64,000 bases of DNA from positions 3,534,001 through 3,598,000 of the forward strand of contig NZ_CP092915.1 of NCBI RefSeq assembly GCF_022557175.1, in the 5' to 3' direction. A model generated the notes under the pieces. The model saw only the letters and a program-made list of their open reading frames with translations, ran no database searches and had not been told where the DNA came from. The first letter of the stretch is position 1, and every line of letters begins with the position of its first letter. Source of the stretch: Mycolicibacterium sp. YH-1. GTDB lineage: Bacteria > Actinomycetota > Actinomycetes > Mycobacteriales > Mycobacteriaceae. Made by a program: the position numbers and the translations under genes. Shown piece by piece: positions 17,698-24,889 of the stretch.

Positions 17698-18902
17698 CAC
17701 ACCACCTGACTCGGAGTGTCGATCAGGCCGCCGGGAATCGACGACGTCGGGACGGACTCGACGCCGTCGATGCGGGCGCGCACCACGTAGGTACCCGCCG
17801 CCACACCGGCCAATTGCGCATCGATCCGGTTCGGGGTCGCCAGCACGCCAGGCAACGCGATGGTTGTTGCCGCGTTGGAGAGGAGCACCTCGAGAGCCTG
17901 GTGAACGCCGATCGTGGGCGCGACGTTCACCCTGACCCTTCCGGCGACCTTCGCGGTGGCCGTGACCTGCGGACGCACAATCATCGGCACGACGCCGGAC
18001 ACGGCGCCGAGCACGGGAGGCACACCCGGCAGATCGTGGAGAACCCGCACGCCACGTGCACCTGCGAGTGTGGTGGCGGGCACGACGAATCGAATCCGTT
18101 CGTCGTCCAACCCGGTGACCGACGCGGGCGGCACGTCGACGCCGTCGATCTCCACTCGCAGCTTTGGTGCGTCGAGGCGAAGCCCTCGGATGATGACGGG
18201 CTGCCCGGCGTGGATCGGTGCGAAGGGTCCGCCGGACTCGGCTTCGATGCGCACGATCAGCGGCTGTCGTGACGGTACGACGGTGAGCCCGCGTTCGAGA
18301 ACCGGAAGCGGTGCCGAGACGCGAATCTTGGGTTGAACGAACACCACCGAAGCCTCGACCAGAACGGCCGGTGCGAAGGTTCCGTCCGGCATCATCGACC
18401 ACACCCGGTTCATGTCCTCGTCCTCCATGGCGAGGACGGTGAACTTGACGAGTTCGGGTTGGGTGTCGAGATCGGTGTCGGCGAGGAAGGCCTGGGGGAG
18501 TGCGGCCTTGACGGTCAGGATCTCGGCGCGCGTGAGCGTTGCGTTCGTGTGCAGGTGGGTGACGACGATGCCGAGTAGCTGCTCGGCTTCGAGTTCCTGC
18601 GTCGCCCCGAATGTCGTCACGAGGTAACGCAGCATGAGCCCGAGCAGTGGCTTTTCCGTGGGTATTCCGGTGCCGGCGCGGGTGGGCAGGTCGCAGTTGC
18701 GCCACTGCGGATGCGGGGAGGTCCGGTACAGCGTGATGTCGGCTCCCGCGGTCGCCGCCGCGTGCGCGCCGCCGGGTCGTTGCACGAACGCATTCGCGCC
18801 CTGGACACCTGTCGGGAAGGCCAGTGCCGCCTCGGTGAACGCGCTCTCGAGCCGGTGCCGCAGCATGGCGGTCACCGATGCGATGGCGAGCGCGTTGCTC
18901 AT
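17697..18902 (-). CDS. DUF4255 (Pvc16 N-terminal domain) tail-terminator/cap protein
   Basis: 401 residues, starting at the ATG at 18902 behind AGGGAG. The opening MSNALAIASVTAMLRHRLES, then VTGVQG-like text (FPTGVQGANAFVQRPG), DITLYRTSPHPQWRNCDLPT and PTEKPLLGLMLRYLVTTFGA are diagnostic for DUF4255, the Afp16/Pvc16 cap that stops tube and sheath growth. The C-terminal 200 residues hold two Ig/IPT-like beta modules (GQPVIIRGLRLDAPKLRVEI; TIGVHQALEVLLSNAATTIA), an extension found in actinobacterial members and possibly surface-exposed. Located between the disordered protein and the ATPase. Confidence 0.9.
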   Translation of the reverse strand: MSNALAIASVTAMLRHRLESAFTEAALAFPTGVQGANAFVQRPGGAHAAATAGADITLYRTSPHPQWRNCDLPTRAGTGIPTEKPLLGLMLRYLVTTFGATQELEAEQLLGIVVTHLHTNATLTRAEILTVKAALPQAFLADTDLDTQPELVKFTVLAMEDEDMNRVWSMMPDGTFAPAVLVEASVVFVQPKIRVSAPLPVLERGLTVVPSRQPLIVRIEAESGGPFAPIHAGQPVIIRGLRLDAPKLRVEIDGVDVPPASVTGLDDERIRFVVPATTLAGARGVRVLHDLPGVPPVLGAVSGVVPMIVRPQVTATAKVAGRVRVNVAPTIGVHQALEVLLSNAATTIALPGVLATPNRIDAQLAGVAAGTYVVRARIDGVESVPTSSIPGGLIDTPSQVV

Positions 18903-19705
18903 CCCCAACTCCCTGAGCGGTCGCTCCAGGAGCGAGCCGCACTGTCACGCGCGAACGGGTCGCGCGCCGTCTCGGATGTCCGAACGGGTGCGCTCCGAGT
19001 CGGAGTCGGCGCCTCGCGCTCGGGCGTGATCTCGACACGACCGATGCGGACGTCGATGGTCCGCGGGGTGGATGGGGCCGCAGCCGGTGGCGAGGGCAAG
19101 ACGGCCAGCCGTGGGGAGGAGACGACGGTGGGCGGCTGCGGGGGTTGAGGTGTCGGGTGCGCAATCGTCGCGGCCGACCGCGTAGTCGCGGTCGTCGCGG
19201 CGGGGGAGGCGTCGGCTCGGTTCTCAGGCACTCGGTCCGGTGCTGCCTCGGCCTGAGATGTCGGGGGAGGAACAACTTGTGGCAGCGTGGCCGCAGACCG
19301 CGTGTCAGCCGGGAGGCCACCCTCACCGGAGACCGCGACCTCGCGGACGGTCGGCGGCGTCGGTGTCGAACCGCGTGCCGGCTCCGGCGCCGCGACCCGC
19401 TGCGGCGCACCGGGAGCGGCGTGCGACGCCCAGATGCGTAGTGCGGGTGTCTCGGCCGGTTGTGACGACGGTCCGGGGGAGGTCTCGTGTGTCGGCGTGG
19501 CGGGTCCCGGACTCGACGTGAGAGTGGTTGGTGCAATTGATGGTTCGGCGGGAATGTCGCTCAGCGACTCCTCGTCATCGACCGCGCGCGCAGGCAGGGC
19601 GAATGTCAGGTTGTCGGGTGTGCGTGCGCGCCCGATTCGGCCCGGGCCGCCGACGGTGGGTGACGCCGACGCCCGCCGCGCCAGCGATGAGAGCACGCTG
19701 CCCAT
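18899..19705 (-). CDS. disordered Pro/Ala/Thr-rich eCIS protein with IGRVEI tail motif
   Basis: 268 residues, mostly low-complexity (runs such as PPTVREVAVSGEGG, AHPTPQPPQPPTVVSSPR). The only ordered-looking piece is near residue 215: STPRTIDVRIGRVEITPERE. Short proteins ending in a V-x-I-G-R-V/I-E motif recur in contractile-tail and eCIS clusters, so this short strand probably docks onto another component while the rest is a flexible tether. No signal peptide. ATGA overlaps the next gene and the stop overlaps the DUF4255 start region. Exact role unknown; conservation outside the motif is likely weak. Confidence 0.7.
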   Translation of the reverse strand: MGSVLSSLARRASASPTVGGPGRIGRARTPDNLTFALPARAVDDEESLSDIPAEPSIAPTTLTSSPGPATPTHETSPGPSSQPAETPALRIWASHAAPGAPQRVAAPEPARGSTPTPPTVREVAVSGEGGLPADTRSAATLPQVVPPPTSQAEAAPDRVPENRADASPAATTATTRSAATIAHPTPQPPQPPTVVSSPRLAVLPSPPAAAPSTPRTIDVRIGRVEITPEREAPTPTRSAPVRTSETARDPFARDSAARSWSDRSGSWG

Positions 19706-19706
19706 G

Positions 19707-20564
19707 TCAGCGGCTGACTGACGTCGCGAGAGCGTCGGTCAGCACCCGCAGGTACCGCCGGCGGCGGATGATGGGCAGGGCCATGATGTCGCGTTCACAC
19801 CAGTGGTAGGTGGACGCCATCAGGTGGACGCTCACGTCGAGTTCGGTGATCGAGGCCGTCATCTCCTGACGAAGCAACTCGCCGGCGTCGATCGACGACG
19901 TGAACGCGAGATCGCACTCGGGGCACCTCAGTACGAGCTCGTGCTCGGCGTGCGGGTCGAGCGCTTCCAAAGCGCTCTCGACCGCGGCGAACTCGTCGGC
20001 TGTGAGGGTCGCGCCGTCGTCGTCGCGTCCCGTGCACCGCGCGGCGAGTCTGCGCACGGCCGCCTCCGGGTCGTCCAGCGCGAGTGCGGCGACCGCGTGC
20101 AGGTCATCACCGGTCACCGGGCGGACACCAGTGCCGTCGAAGTCCCGACCGATCGGGGACTTGATTGGGCCGTGCAACAGGTCCGAGACGGTCAGGGCGG
20201 CATCCATGATCGCGCCGCACGTCACGTCGGGGCAGGTGACGAGCAGATCGAGGCGGTCGCCGTAGGCCGCCCGGCGCAGCGCGAGCAGGACCGTCTCGCG
20301 GTCGCCTGCCGTGAGCGCGCGCACGTGGTCACTGCTGGCCGGCAACTCGCCACCGTCGGTGCGGAGGGTCAGGATGCATGAGGCGAGCAGGCGCGTCGCG
20401 AACTCGACGGTGAGCCCGTCCGCGTCGGCGCGCGCCGCGAGCTCGTCGTTGCCTGCGAGGTCCCGGAACTCGGCGCCGCGTACCTGCTTCCCTCCGATGC
20501 GACTTCGACCGGACAGGCTGACGTCGCTCAACTCAGGTTCCGAACTCGGCGGGCTCGGGCACAT
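19707..20564 (-). CDS. T4 gp26-like baseplate/assembly protein
   Basis: 285 residues if the ATG at 20564 (GGGAG nine bases upstream) is used, giving a 32-bp overlap with the tube gene; a TTG at 20532 just past the tube stop would give a protein about ten residues shorter. The family is the T4 baseplate gp26-type chaperone seen in eCIS clusters: RETVLLALRRAAYGDRLDLL, VTCPDVTCGAIMD and VLRCPECDLAFTSSIDAGEL, where two Cys pairs suggest a zinc site. The ending MASTYHWCERDIMALPIIRR is typical of the family's C-terminus. It follows the tube gene, as is usual. Confidence 0.8.
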   Translation of the reverse strand: MCPSPPSSEPELSDVSLSGRSRIGGKQVRGAEFRDLAGNDELAARADADGLTVEFATRLLASCILTLRTDGGELPASSDHVRALTAGDRETVLLALRRAAYGDRLDLLVTCPDVTCGAIMDAALTVSDLLHGPIKSPIGRDFDGTGVRPVTGDDLHAVAALALDDPEAAVRRLAARCTGRDDDGATLTADEFAAVESALEALDPHAEHELVLRCPECDLAFTSSIDAGELLRQEMTASITELDVSVHLMASTYHWCERDIMALPIIRRRRYLRVLTDALATSVSR

Positions 20565-21045
20565 CCAGATCTCGCTCCCAACCTTCGTGCTCGAGCTTGA
20601 GATGCTCGAGCGCCACGGCGTTCGCGTTCGCGTCGAGGTCGGGCATCGCCTGGTACTCGCTGACCCACGCGCGGCGCACGTTGTACGCGATCACCACTTG
20701 GCCGGCCTCGTTGAAGAGCTCGATGCGCAGGTCCTTGCGGAAGTTCTTCAGCGACACCTCCGCTCCGAGGCCACCGCTGAGATTCCAGACCCGGTTGGCC
20801 CATGCCTCGAACTCGGGGTCGTGGGTGACGCCGCGTTCGAGGGTGATGGCCTCATACTTGGTGCGGCCGGGTGATTTTCGGCTTGTCGACGGCTGTCCGC
20901 CCTCGCGGTGCTCGACGAGTTCGCTCGTTCGCCTCAGGGCGGTCACCTTGCTGATGCCGGCGACGTACTTGCCGTCCCACTTCACCTTGAACTTGAAGTT
21001 CTTGTACGGGTCGAAGCGGGTCGGGTTGACGGTGAACTGGGCCAC
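20533..21045 (-). CDS. inner tube protein (T4 gp19-like)
   Basis: 170 residues. Family features: DPYKNFKFKVKWDGKYVAGI, SKVTALRRTSELVEHREGG, YEAITLERGVTHDPEFEAWA, and the C-terminal VVIAYNVRRAWVSEYQAMPD with LEHLKLEHEGWERD. Hexameric rings of this protein stack into the tube that carries cargo (Afp1/Afp5 type). Many eCIS loci have two or three tube genes; only one is seen here. The second, divergent tube may be replaced by the CIS_tube protein. Located 4 bp downstream of the sheath gene. Confidence 0.93.
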   Translation of the reverse strand: MAQFTVNPTRFDPYKNFKFKVKWDGKYVAGISKVTALRRTSELVEHREGGQPSTSRKSPGRTKYEAITLERGVTHDPEFEAWANRVWNLSGGLGAEVSLKNFRKDLRIELFNEAGQVVIAYNVRRAWVSEYQAMPDLDANANAVALEHLKLEHEGWERDLDVPEPAEFGT

Positions 21046-21048
21046 GGC

Positions 21049-23058
21049 TCACACCTCCACTTGCGGCGGGATCTGCTGAATCGAGATGATGAGGAACTCG
21101 GCGGGCTTCAGTGGTGCGAAGCCGACAGTGAGGTTGACGATGCCGCGTTCCTGATCGAGCGGCGTCGTGGTGGTGCTGTCGCAGTGCACGAAGTAGGCCT
21201 CCTGCTTCGTGCGCCCTTGGAACGCCCCCTTCTGGAACAGGTCGTTCATGAACGCGCCGACCGAGAGCCGGATCTGGGCCCACAGCGGCTCGTCGTTCGG
21301 CTCGTGGATCACCCACAGTGTCGATCGGTACAACGTCTCCTCGAGGAAGAGCGCGAGCCGCCGGACGGGGATGTACTTCCACTGGTTGGGCGCCGCATCG
21401 ACGCCCACCAGGGTGCGCCCACCCCAGTTGACGTGACCGTAGAGGTCGAACGTGCGCAGACAGTTGATGCCCACCGGGTTGAGGATCCCGTTCTCGGCGT
21501 CGGTGAGCTTGGTCTCCAGCCGGGTGATGCCGCGCACCAGCGCCTCGGTGCCCGCCGGGGCCTTCCACACGCCGCGGTTGGCGTCGGTGCGGGCGCAGAT
21601 CCCGGCGATCGCGCCCGATGCGCCGATGCTGCGGTCCAGATAGTCGCGGAGCGGGTCGCCGATGGTCAGGCGGGGATAGAAGAGCGCGACATTCGGGTCC
21701 CGGACGACCGAGTTCTTGGTCATGAACACTTTGATCGCGGTCGGGCTGGTCGCGGTATCGGGTGCGTCGAGAAGCAGCATCGCTCGGCGCCGCTGGCAGT
21801 ACAACGTGAATGCCGCGACCGCCGCATCGAACTTGGTGTCGCCGAAGTTCTCTTTCGTCGGCTTCGTCGCAGAGTCGAGGCCGTCGAACCGGGAGATACG
21901 AGGGACGCACAGCAGATTGAAGGTGTCGGCGGCGTTCAGCGCATACATGCCGGTTGGTGGGCTCACGGTCTCTTGTCCGACGAGGTCCTGCACCCGAGGC
22001 AGGCTGCCGTCCACGCCCTTTCGGCCGACCAGCTGCGCTCGGGAGGCGGGTTGGCCCAACTGATACGCGGCGACGTTAACGTTCGCATCCCCGGCCGCTT
22101 TGAGTTTGAGCTTGTCTGCCAGATTGCTTCCGGTCGCATTCGCAAACGTGAATTGCACATCTGCGCTAGCACCGGTGCCGGCGAGCACTTGCAACCTCTT
22201 GCCGTCGGCCGTCACTTGCACGACGGCCTGCGTGAATTCAACTCGGGCGGGATCGGCCGTGGGAGGCGTGTTAGGAATTGCTCCTCGTAGCGCGCCCTGC
22301 AGTAGCGCAGCGATCTCTTCGAGGTTTTGAGTGACTGTTGTTCCTAGATTTAAGTCCCGCTTGTCCGTACCGGTGGCGTCGGTCAATGTGACCCTCATGG
22401 TGAGTGGCAGTGCGATTGGGTCGGGTACATCGCTTATCGTCCCAGACGGTGACGGGCATTTCGGTGCTGCGGTTCCAAGCGCACCCGTGATGATCGCGCT
22501 GTAGTCGCCGAGGACTGTGTCGACAGCTTTCGGGTCGCCGGTGGTCGTGCTGATCTCGTTATAACGTTCTTCGCGCACTACGGTTTGGCGACCTTCTGCG
22601 ATGCTGACTTCGCGCACCACCAGGTTGAATGTGGTTGGAGCCGAACCGGGTTCGACGATCACCCTCACGGAGTTACCCCACACCCCGGGTTCGCGCGCTG
22701 TCAGGATCAATGTCGCAGGGAGTGCGCCGGTGTTCTTTTCGCGCATCTTGATCGTCGCCGCAACATCGGCGGCGTTAGCGGGCGCTACCCCTTGATTGCT
22801 GACGCGCACCACCCAGGCGGTCGACCCGCCGTTGGCGAAGAACTGATCGAGTGCATAGCTCGCCTCGCTGCGGGTGTGCAGGCCTCCGAAGGTGCGCTCG
22901 ACGTCCGCCCAGGAGTTGACCTGTATCGCCTCGTTGAGCGGACCTCTGGGAAACCAGTCGATGAACGCCGCGACCGAGGTGGCGACGCCGGTGATCGCGC
23001 GGAACTGGCTCGGCAGTTCCTGGATGTAGACACCGGGATAGGTAGGAGCTATGGGCAT
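21049..23058 (-). CDS. contractile tail sheath protein
   Basis: 669 residues. The N-terminus PTYPGVYIQELPSQFRAITG and VATSVAAFIDWFPRGPLNEA is the signature of Afp/PVC sheath proteins; AYALDQFFANGG-like text follows (ASYALDQFFANGGSTAWVVR). The conserved C-terminal sheath domain has NPVGINCLRTFDLYGHVNWG, YIPVRRLALFLEETLYRSTL, NDEPLWAQIRLSVGAFMNDL and the final AEFLIISIQQIPPQVEV. The middle (about 130-330) is a variable surface domain rich in Thr/Gly. Afp has three sheath genes; only one is present here. Ribosome site GGAGG precedes the ATG. First structural gene of the operon, so its promoter lies in 23059-23170. Confidence 0.95.
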   Translation of the reverse strand: MPIAPTYPGVYIQELPSQFRAITGVATSVAAFIDWFPRGPLNEAIQVNSWADVERTFGGLHTRSEASYALDQFFANGGSTAWVVRVSNQGVAPANAADVAATIKMREKNTGALPATLILTAREPGVWGNSVRVIVEPGSAPTTFNLVVREVSIAEGRQTVVREERYNEISTTTGDPKAVDTVLGDYSAIITGALGTAAPKCPSPSGTISDVPDPIALPLTMRVTLTDATGTDKRDLNLGTTVTQNLEEIAALLQGALRGAIPNTPPTADPARVEFTQAVVQVTADGKRLQVLAGTGASADVQFTFANATGSNLADKLKLKAAGDANVNVAAYQLGQPASRAQLVGRKGVDGSLPRVQDLVGQETVSPPTGMYALNAADTFNLLCVPRISRFDGLDSATKPTKENFGDTKFDAAVAAFTLYCQRRRAMLLLDAPDTATSPTAIKVFMTKNSVVRDPNVALFYPRLTIGDPLRDYLDRSIGASGAIAGICARTDANRGVWKAPAGTEALVRGITRLETKLTDAENGILNPVGINCLRTFDLYGHVNWGGRTLVGVDAAPNQWKYIPVRRLALFLEETLYRSTLWVIHEPNDEPLWAQIRLSVGAFMNDLFQKGAFQGRTKQEAYFVHCDSTTTTPLDQERGIVNLTVGFAPLKPAEFLIISIQQIPPQVEV

Positions 23059-23084
23059 ATGCCCTCCTCGGGAGAGACGGGGTG

Positions 23085-23102
23085 TCGCAACGAGATCGAC
23101 AC
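23085..23102 (-). promoter_or_regulatory. candidate SARP-type direct repeat upstream of sheath gene
   Basis: TCGCAAC at 23085 and TCGACAC at 23096 lie exactly 11 bp apart, one helical turn, 27-44 bp upstream of the sheath start codon. SARP regulators bind heptamer direct repeats with 11-bp periodicity. The match is imperfect, so this is a weak prediction that gains support from the better pair at 23988. Confidence 0.35.
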
Positions 23103-23170
23103 AACACCTCCCGCGCCCGCGTTCTGGCCGGGGTAGAGAAGTGCGTGTCGGGAATCTTGCCGATCAGCAG

Positions 23171-23956
23171 TCAGCGGTGCGTCAACGCATCGTTGCTTTG
23201 CGCGTCACGTGTGCGTGTGACGAGTTCGTTGAGCGCGATAGAGGGGATGAGGCGAAGGCTCTCCCACAACAGATCACGGTACAAACCGAACTGGCGCTTG
23301 GCTTCACAGACGTTGCCCTCGGCAAGATGGGCGGCGATCAAGGCGTGCTGGGCGCTCTCGCGAAGCGGCTCGGCAGCGACGGCGGCCTGCCCCGCGTCGA
23401 TGGCTTCGGCGTGCCGCCCCCACGCGGAGAGGCGCCGGCACAGTGATTCAAGTGCGTGAATACGCAACTGTCGCAGACGTTCCTGTTCGAACCGGATCCA
23501 CTCCTCGTCGAAGTCGGGGAGTAGGTCGCCGATCAAACCGCGGGTGCTGACATCGGCAGGTGTGAGCACTTCATCGGGATCGATCAGACGTCGGGCTTGT
23601 GCCAGGAGTTGTGCCAAGTCGACCGTTGTCGTCTCGTCCAACGAGAGGTAGTTGCGGTCGGCGCGGACCAGGTTTCCGCACTCCTGCCGAATTTTCCAAA
23701 GCGCGGTGCGCAGGTTAGCCGCCGCCCGCGCCTGGGTCGTGTCCTGCCAAAGCGACGCGGCGACCGTCAGCCGCAATTGTGGTCGTTCGCGTACGACGAG
23801 GAATCCGACCAACCGCTGTGCGTTTAATGGGAGCGCGACCAATTCGCGCTCGCGCCGCACCTCGAACCCCCCGAGAACACATACTTGCATTGCCATAACA
23901 GTCGCAGTTGCATGCTTCGATCGCGTCGCCACTATCGCCCCCTCGTGCGCCCCCAC
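23171..23956 (-). CDS. SARP/BTAD-family transcriptional activator
   Basis: 261 residues from a GTG at 23956; an ATG at 23898 (MAMQVCVLGGF) is an alternative, 19 codons shorter and closer to the usual SARP N-terminus. Residues about 25-110 form an OmpR-type winged helix (VCVLGGFEVRRERELVALPL, AANLRTALWKIRQECGNLVR). Residues 115-255 form the bacterial transcriptional activation domain, helical TPR-like (EEWIRFEQERLRQLRIHALE, PLRESAQHALIAAHLAEGNV). It has no ATPase/NB-ARC part, so it is a small DnrI/EmbR-like activator. It precedes the sheath gene on the same strand by 112 bp and is probably the cluster-specific regulator. Such regulators beside eCIS clusters fit production tied to developmental or nutritional signals. 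Confidence 0.85.
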   Translation of the reverse strand: MGAHEGAIVATRSKHATATVMAMQVCVLGGFEVRRERELVALPLNAQRLVGFLVVRERPQLRLTVAASLWQDTTQARAAANLRTALWKIRQECGNLVRADRNYLSLDETTTVDLAQLLAQARRLIDPDEVLTPADVSTRGLIGDLLPDFDEEWIRFEQERLRQLRIHALESLCRRLSAWGRHAEAIDAGQAAVAAEPLRESAQHALIAAHLAEGNVCEAKRQFGLYRDLLWESLRLIPSIALNELVTRTRDAQSNDALTHR

Positions 23957-23987
23957 GTGGTACCTAATCTCCAGTGTGAAGTGCGGT

Positions 23988-24006
23988 TCGTCAACACATC
24001 GTCAAC
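23988..24006. promoter_or_regulatory. perfect 8-bp direct repeat, 11-bp spacing (SARP box candidate)
   Basis: TCGTCAAC occurs at 23988-23995 and again at 23999-24006, exactly 11 bp apart, inside the 136-bp divergent region between the SARP gene and the small ORF at 24093. This fits the arrangement SARP proteins recognise and may be autoregulatory or drive the plus-strand genes. Confidence 0.5.
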
Positions 24007-24092
24007 GGTCAGTATCAGGATCGATGCACGTGATCACGGTCCGCTGATTGTCGTATGACAGCTGATTGATCTGTCGTGTTCATCCTCGATCC

Positions 24093-24302
24093 GTGCCCAG
24101 CAAAGATCCGACGTCGGAAACGCTGGTCGTAGTGATTCGCGCGTGGTACGAGAGAGATGCGTTACGCGCGCGCATCATCATCGGCAGCGACCACATCAAT
24201 GGCGGCCGGCTGGACTCTGGACGAGACGAGTATGCGACGTCGGTCGAGGAGGTCTGTGCCGCGGTGACGCGGGCTTTCGAGCGTTTGGAGCGGTTGCCAT
24301 GA
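24093..24302 (+). CDS. small hypothetical protein next to eCIS
   Basis: 69 residues from a GTG at 24093 (an ATG at 24066 is in frame but has no better ribosome site). Text such as LVVVIRAWYERDALRARIII and DEYATSVEEVCAAVTRAFER reads as a genuine strand-strand-helix protein; actinobacterial eCIS and NRPS loci often contain short proteins of this style. No family name can be given. It is divergent from the SARP gene and precedes the DUF4157 gene, so co-regulation with cargo is possible. Confidence 0.5.
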   Translation: MPSKDPTSETLVVVIRAWYERDALRARIIIGSDHINGGRLDSGRDEYATSVEEVCAAVTRAFERLERLP

Positions 24303-24442
24303 AGGAAGCAGCGTCGAATACCCACCACAGCGCCGTGGCTACCTTGCAGAGTGGAGAGAATTTGCGTCCCACGCACGCGCTAGGGCCCCGCGAAAAGACA
24401 CGCTGGATTGGGTCGAGCCGAGGATGGCGCGAGCATGGCTAA
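24299..24442 (+). CDS. possible 47-residue ORF overlapping small protein
   Basis: Starts at an ATG overlapping the previous stop (ATGA) and encodes 47 mostly polar residues (ending SSRGWREHG). Only the coupling and the GAAGG-like context support it; composition is not clearly coding. The rest of 24443-24889 holds no convincing gene; overlapping frames there are Arg/Pro/Ser-rich and incompatible with each other. This stretch probably holds the leader and promoter of the DUF4157 gene. Confidence 0.25.
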   Translation: MKEAASNTHHSAVATLQSGENLRPTHALGPREKTRWIGSSRGWREHG

Positions 24443-24889
24443 TCCTGCACATCAGGCCGTGCAACGGAATTCGGACCCCGCACGGACACGATCGCGACAA
24501 ACACTGGCAACCCGCGAAGCCGTCGATCCCGGGTCGGGCGTCGCATCCCGGTCGATCTGGTGTCCCAATCGGGTTTCTGCAGAATCAAGGCGACCGACGA
24601 CTGACCCGATTCTCTTTCTGCAGCGAAGGGTTGGGACCAATCAACCCAGCGCCTACTCGCGCCTGTTCATGGGACCGGCGCCACCCGGCCGGGGGCCTTG
24701 CAGTGTTCGAGGCGGAGAAGGCCGATCCCCACGGAGTCCGGCGCATGAAACGACCGCCACGTTCCCTCGCGCAGTGCCAGTCTGCAAATGCGAAGATCGA
24801 CGGGCCGCTCCACAACTCGATAGGCTCTATCCATCGCAACTGGCAGGGACGGAATTCGTTGCCCACTTGGGCGATGGAGAAGGGGAGTC

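Noticed and set aside
331..23058. Prophage
   Set aside because: No terminase, portal, capsid, integrase or lysis genes; the AAA+ ATPase and DUF4255 cap are eCIS markers.
331..23058. Type VI secretion system
   Set aside because: No TssJLM membrane complex or ClpV; gene order is Afp/PVC-like.
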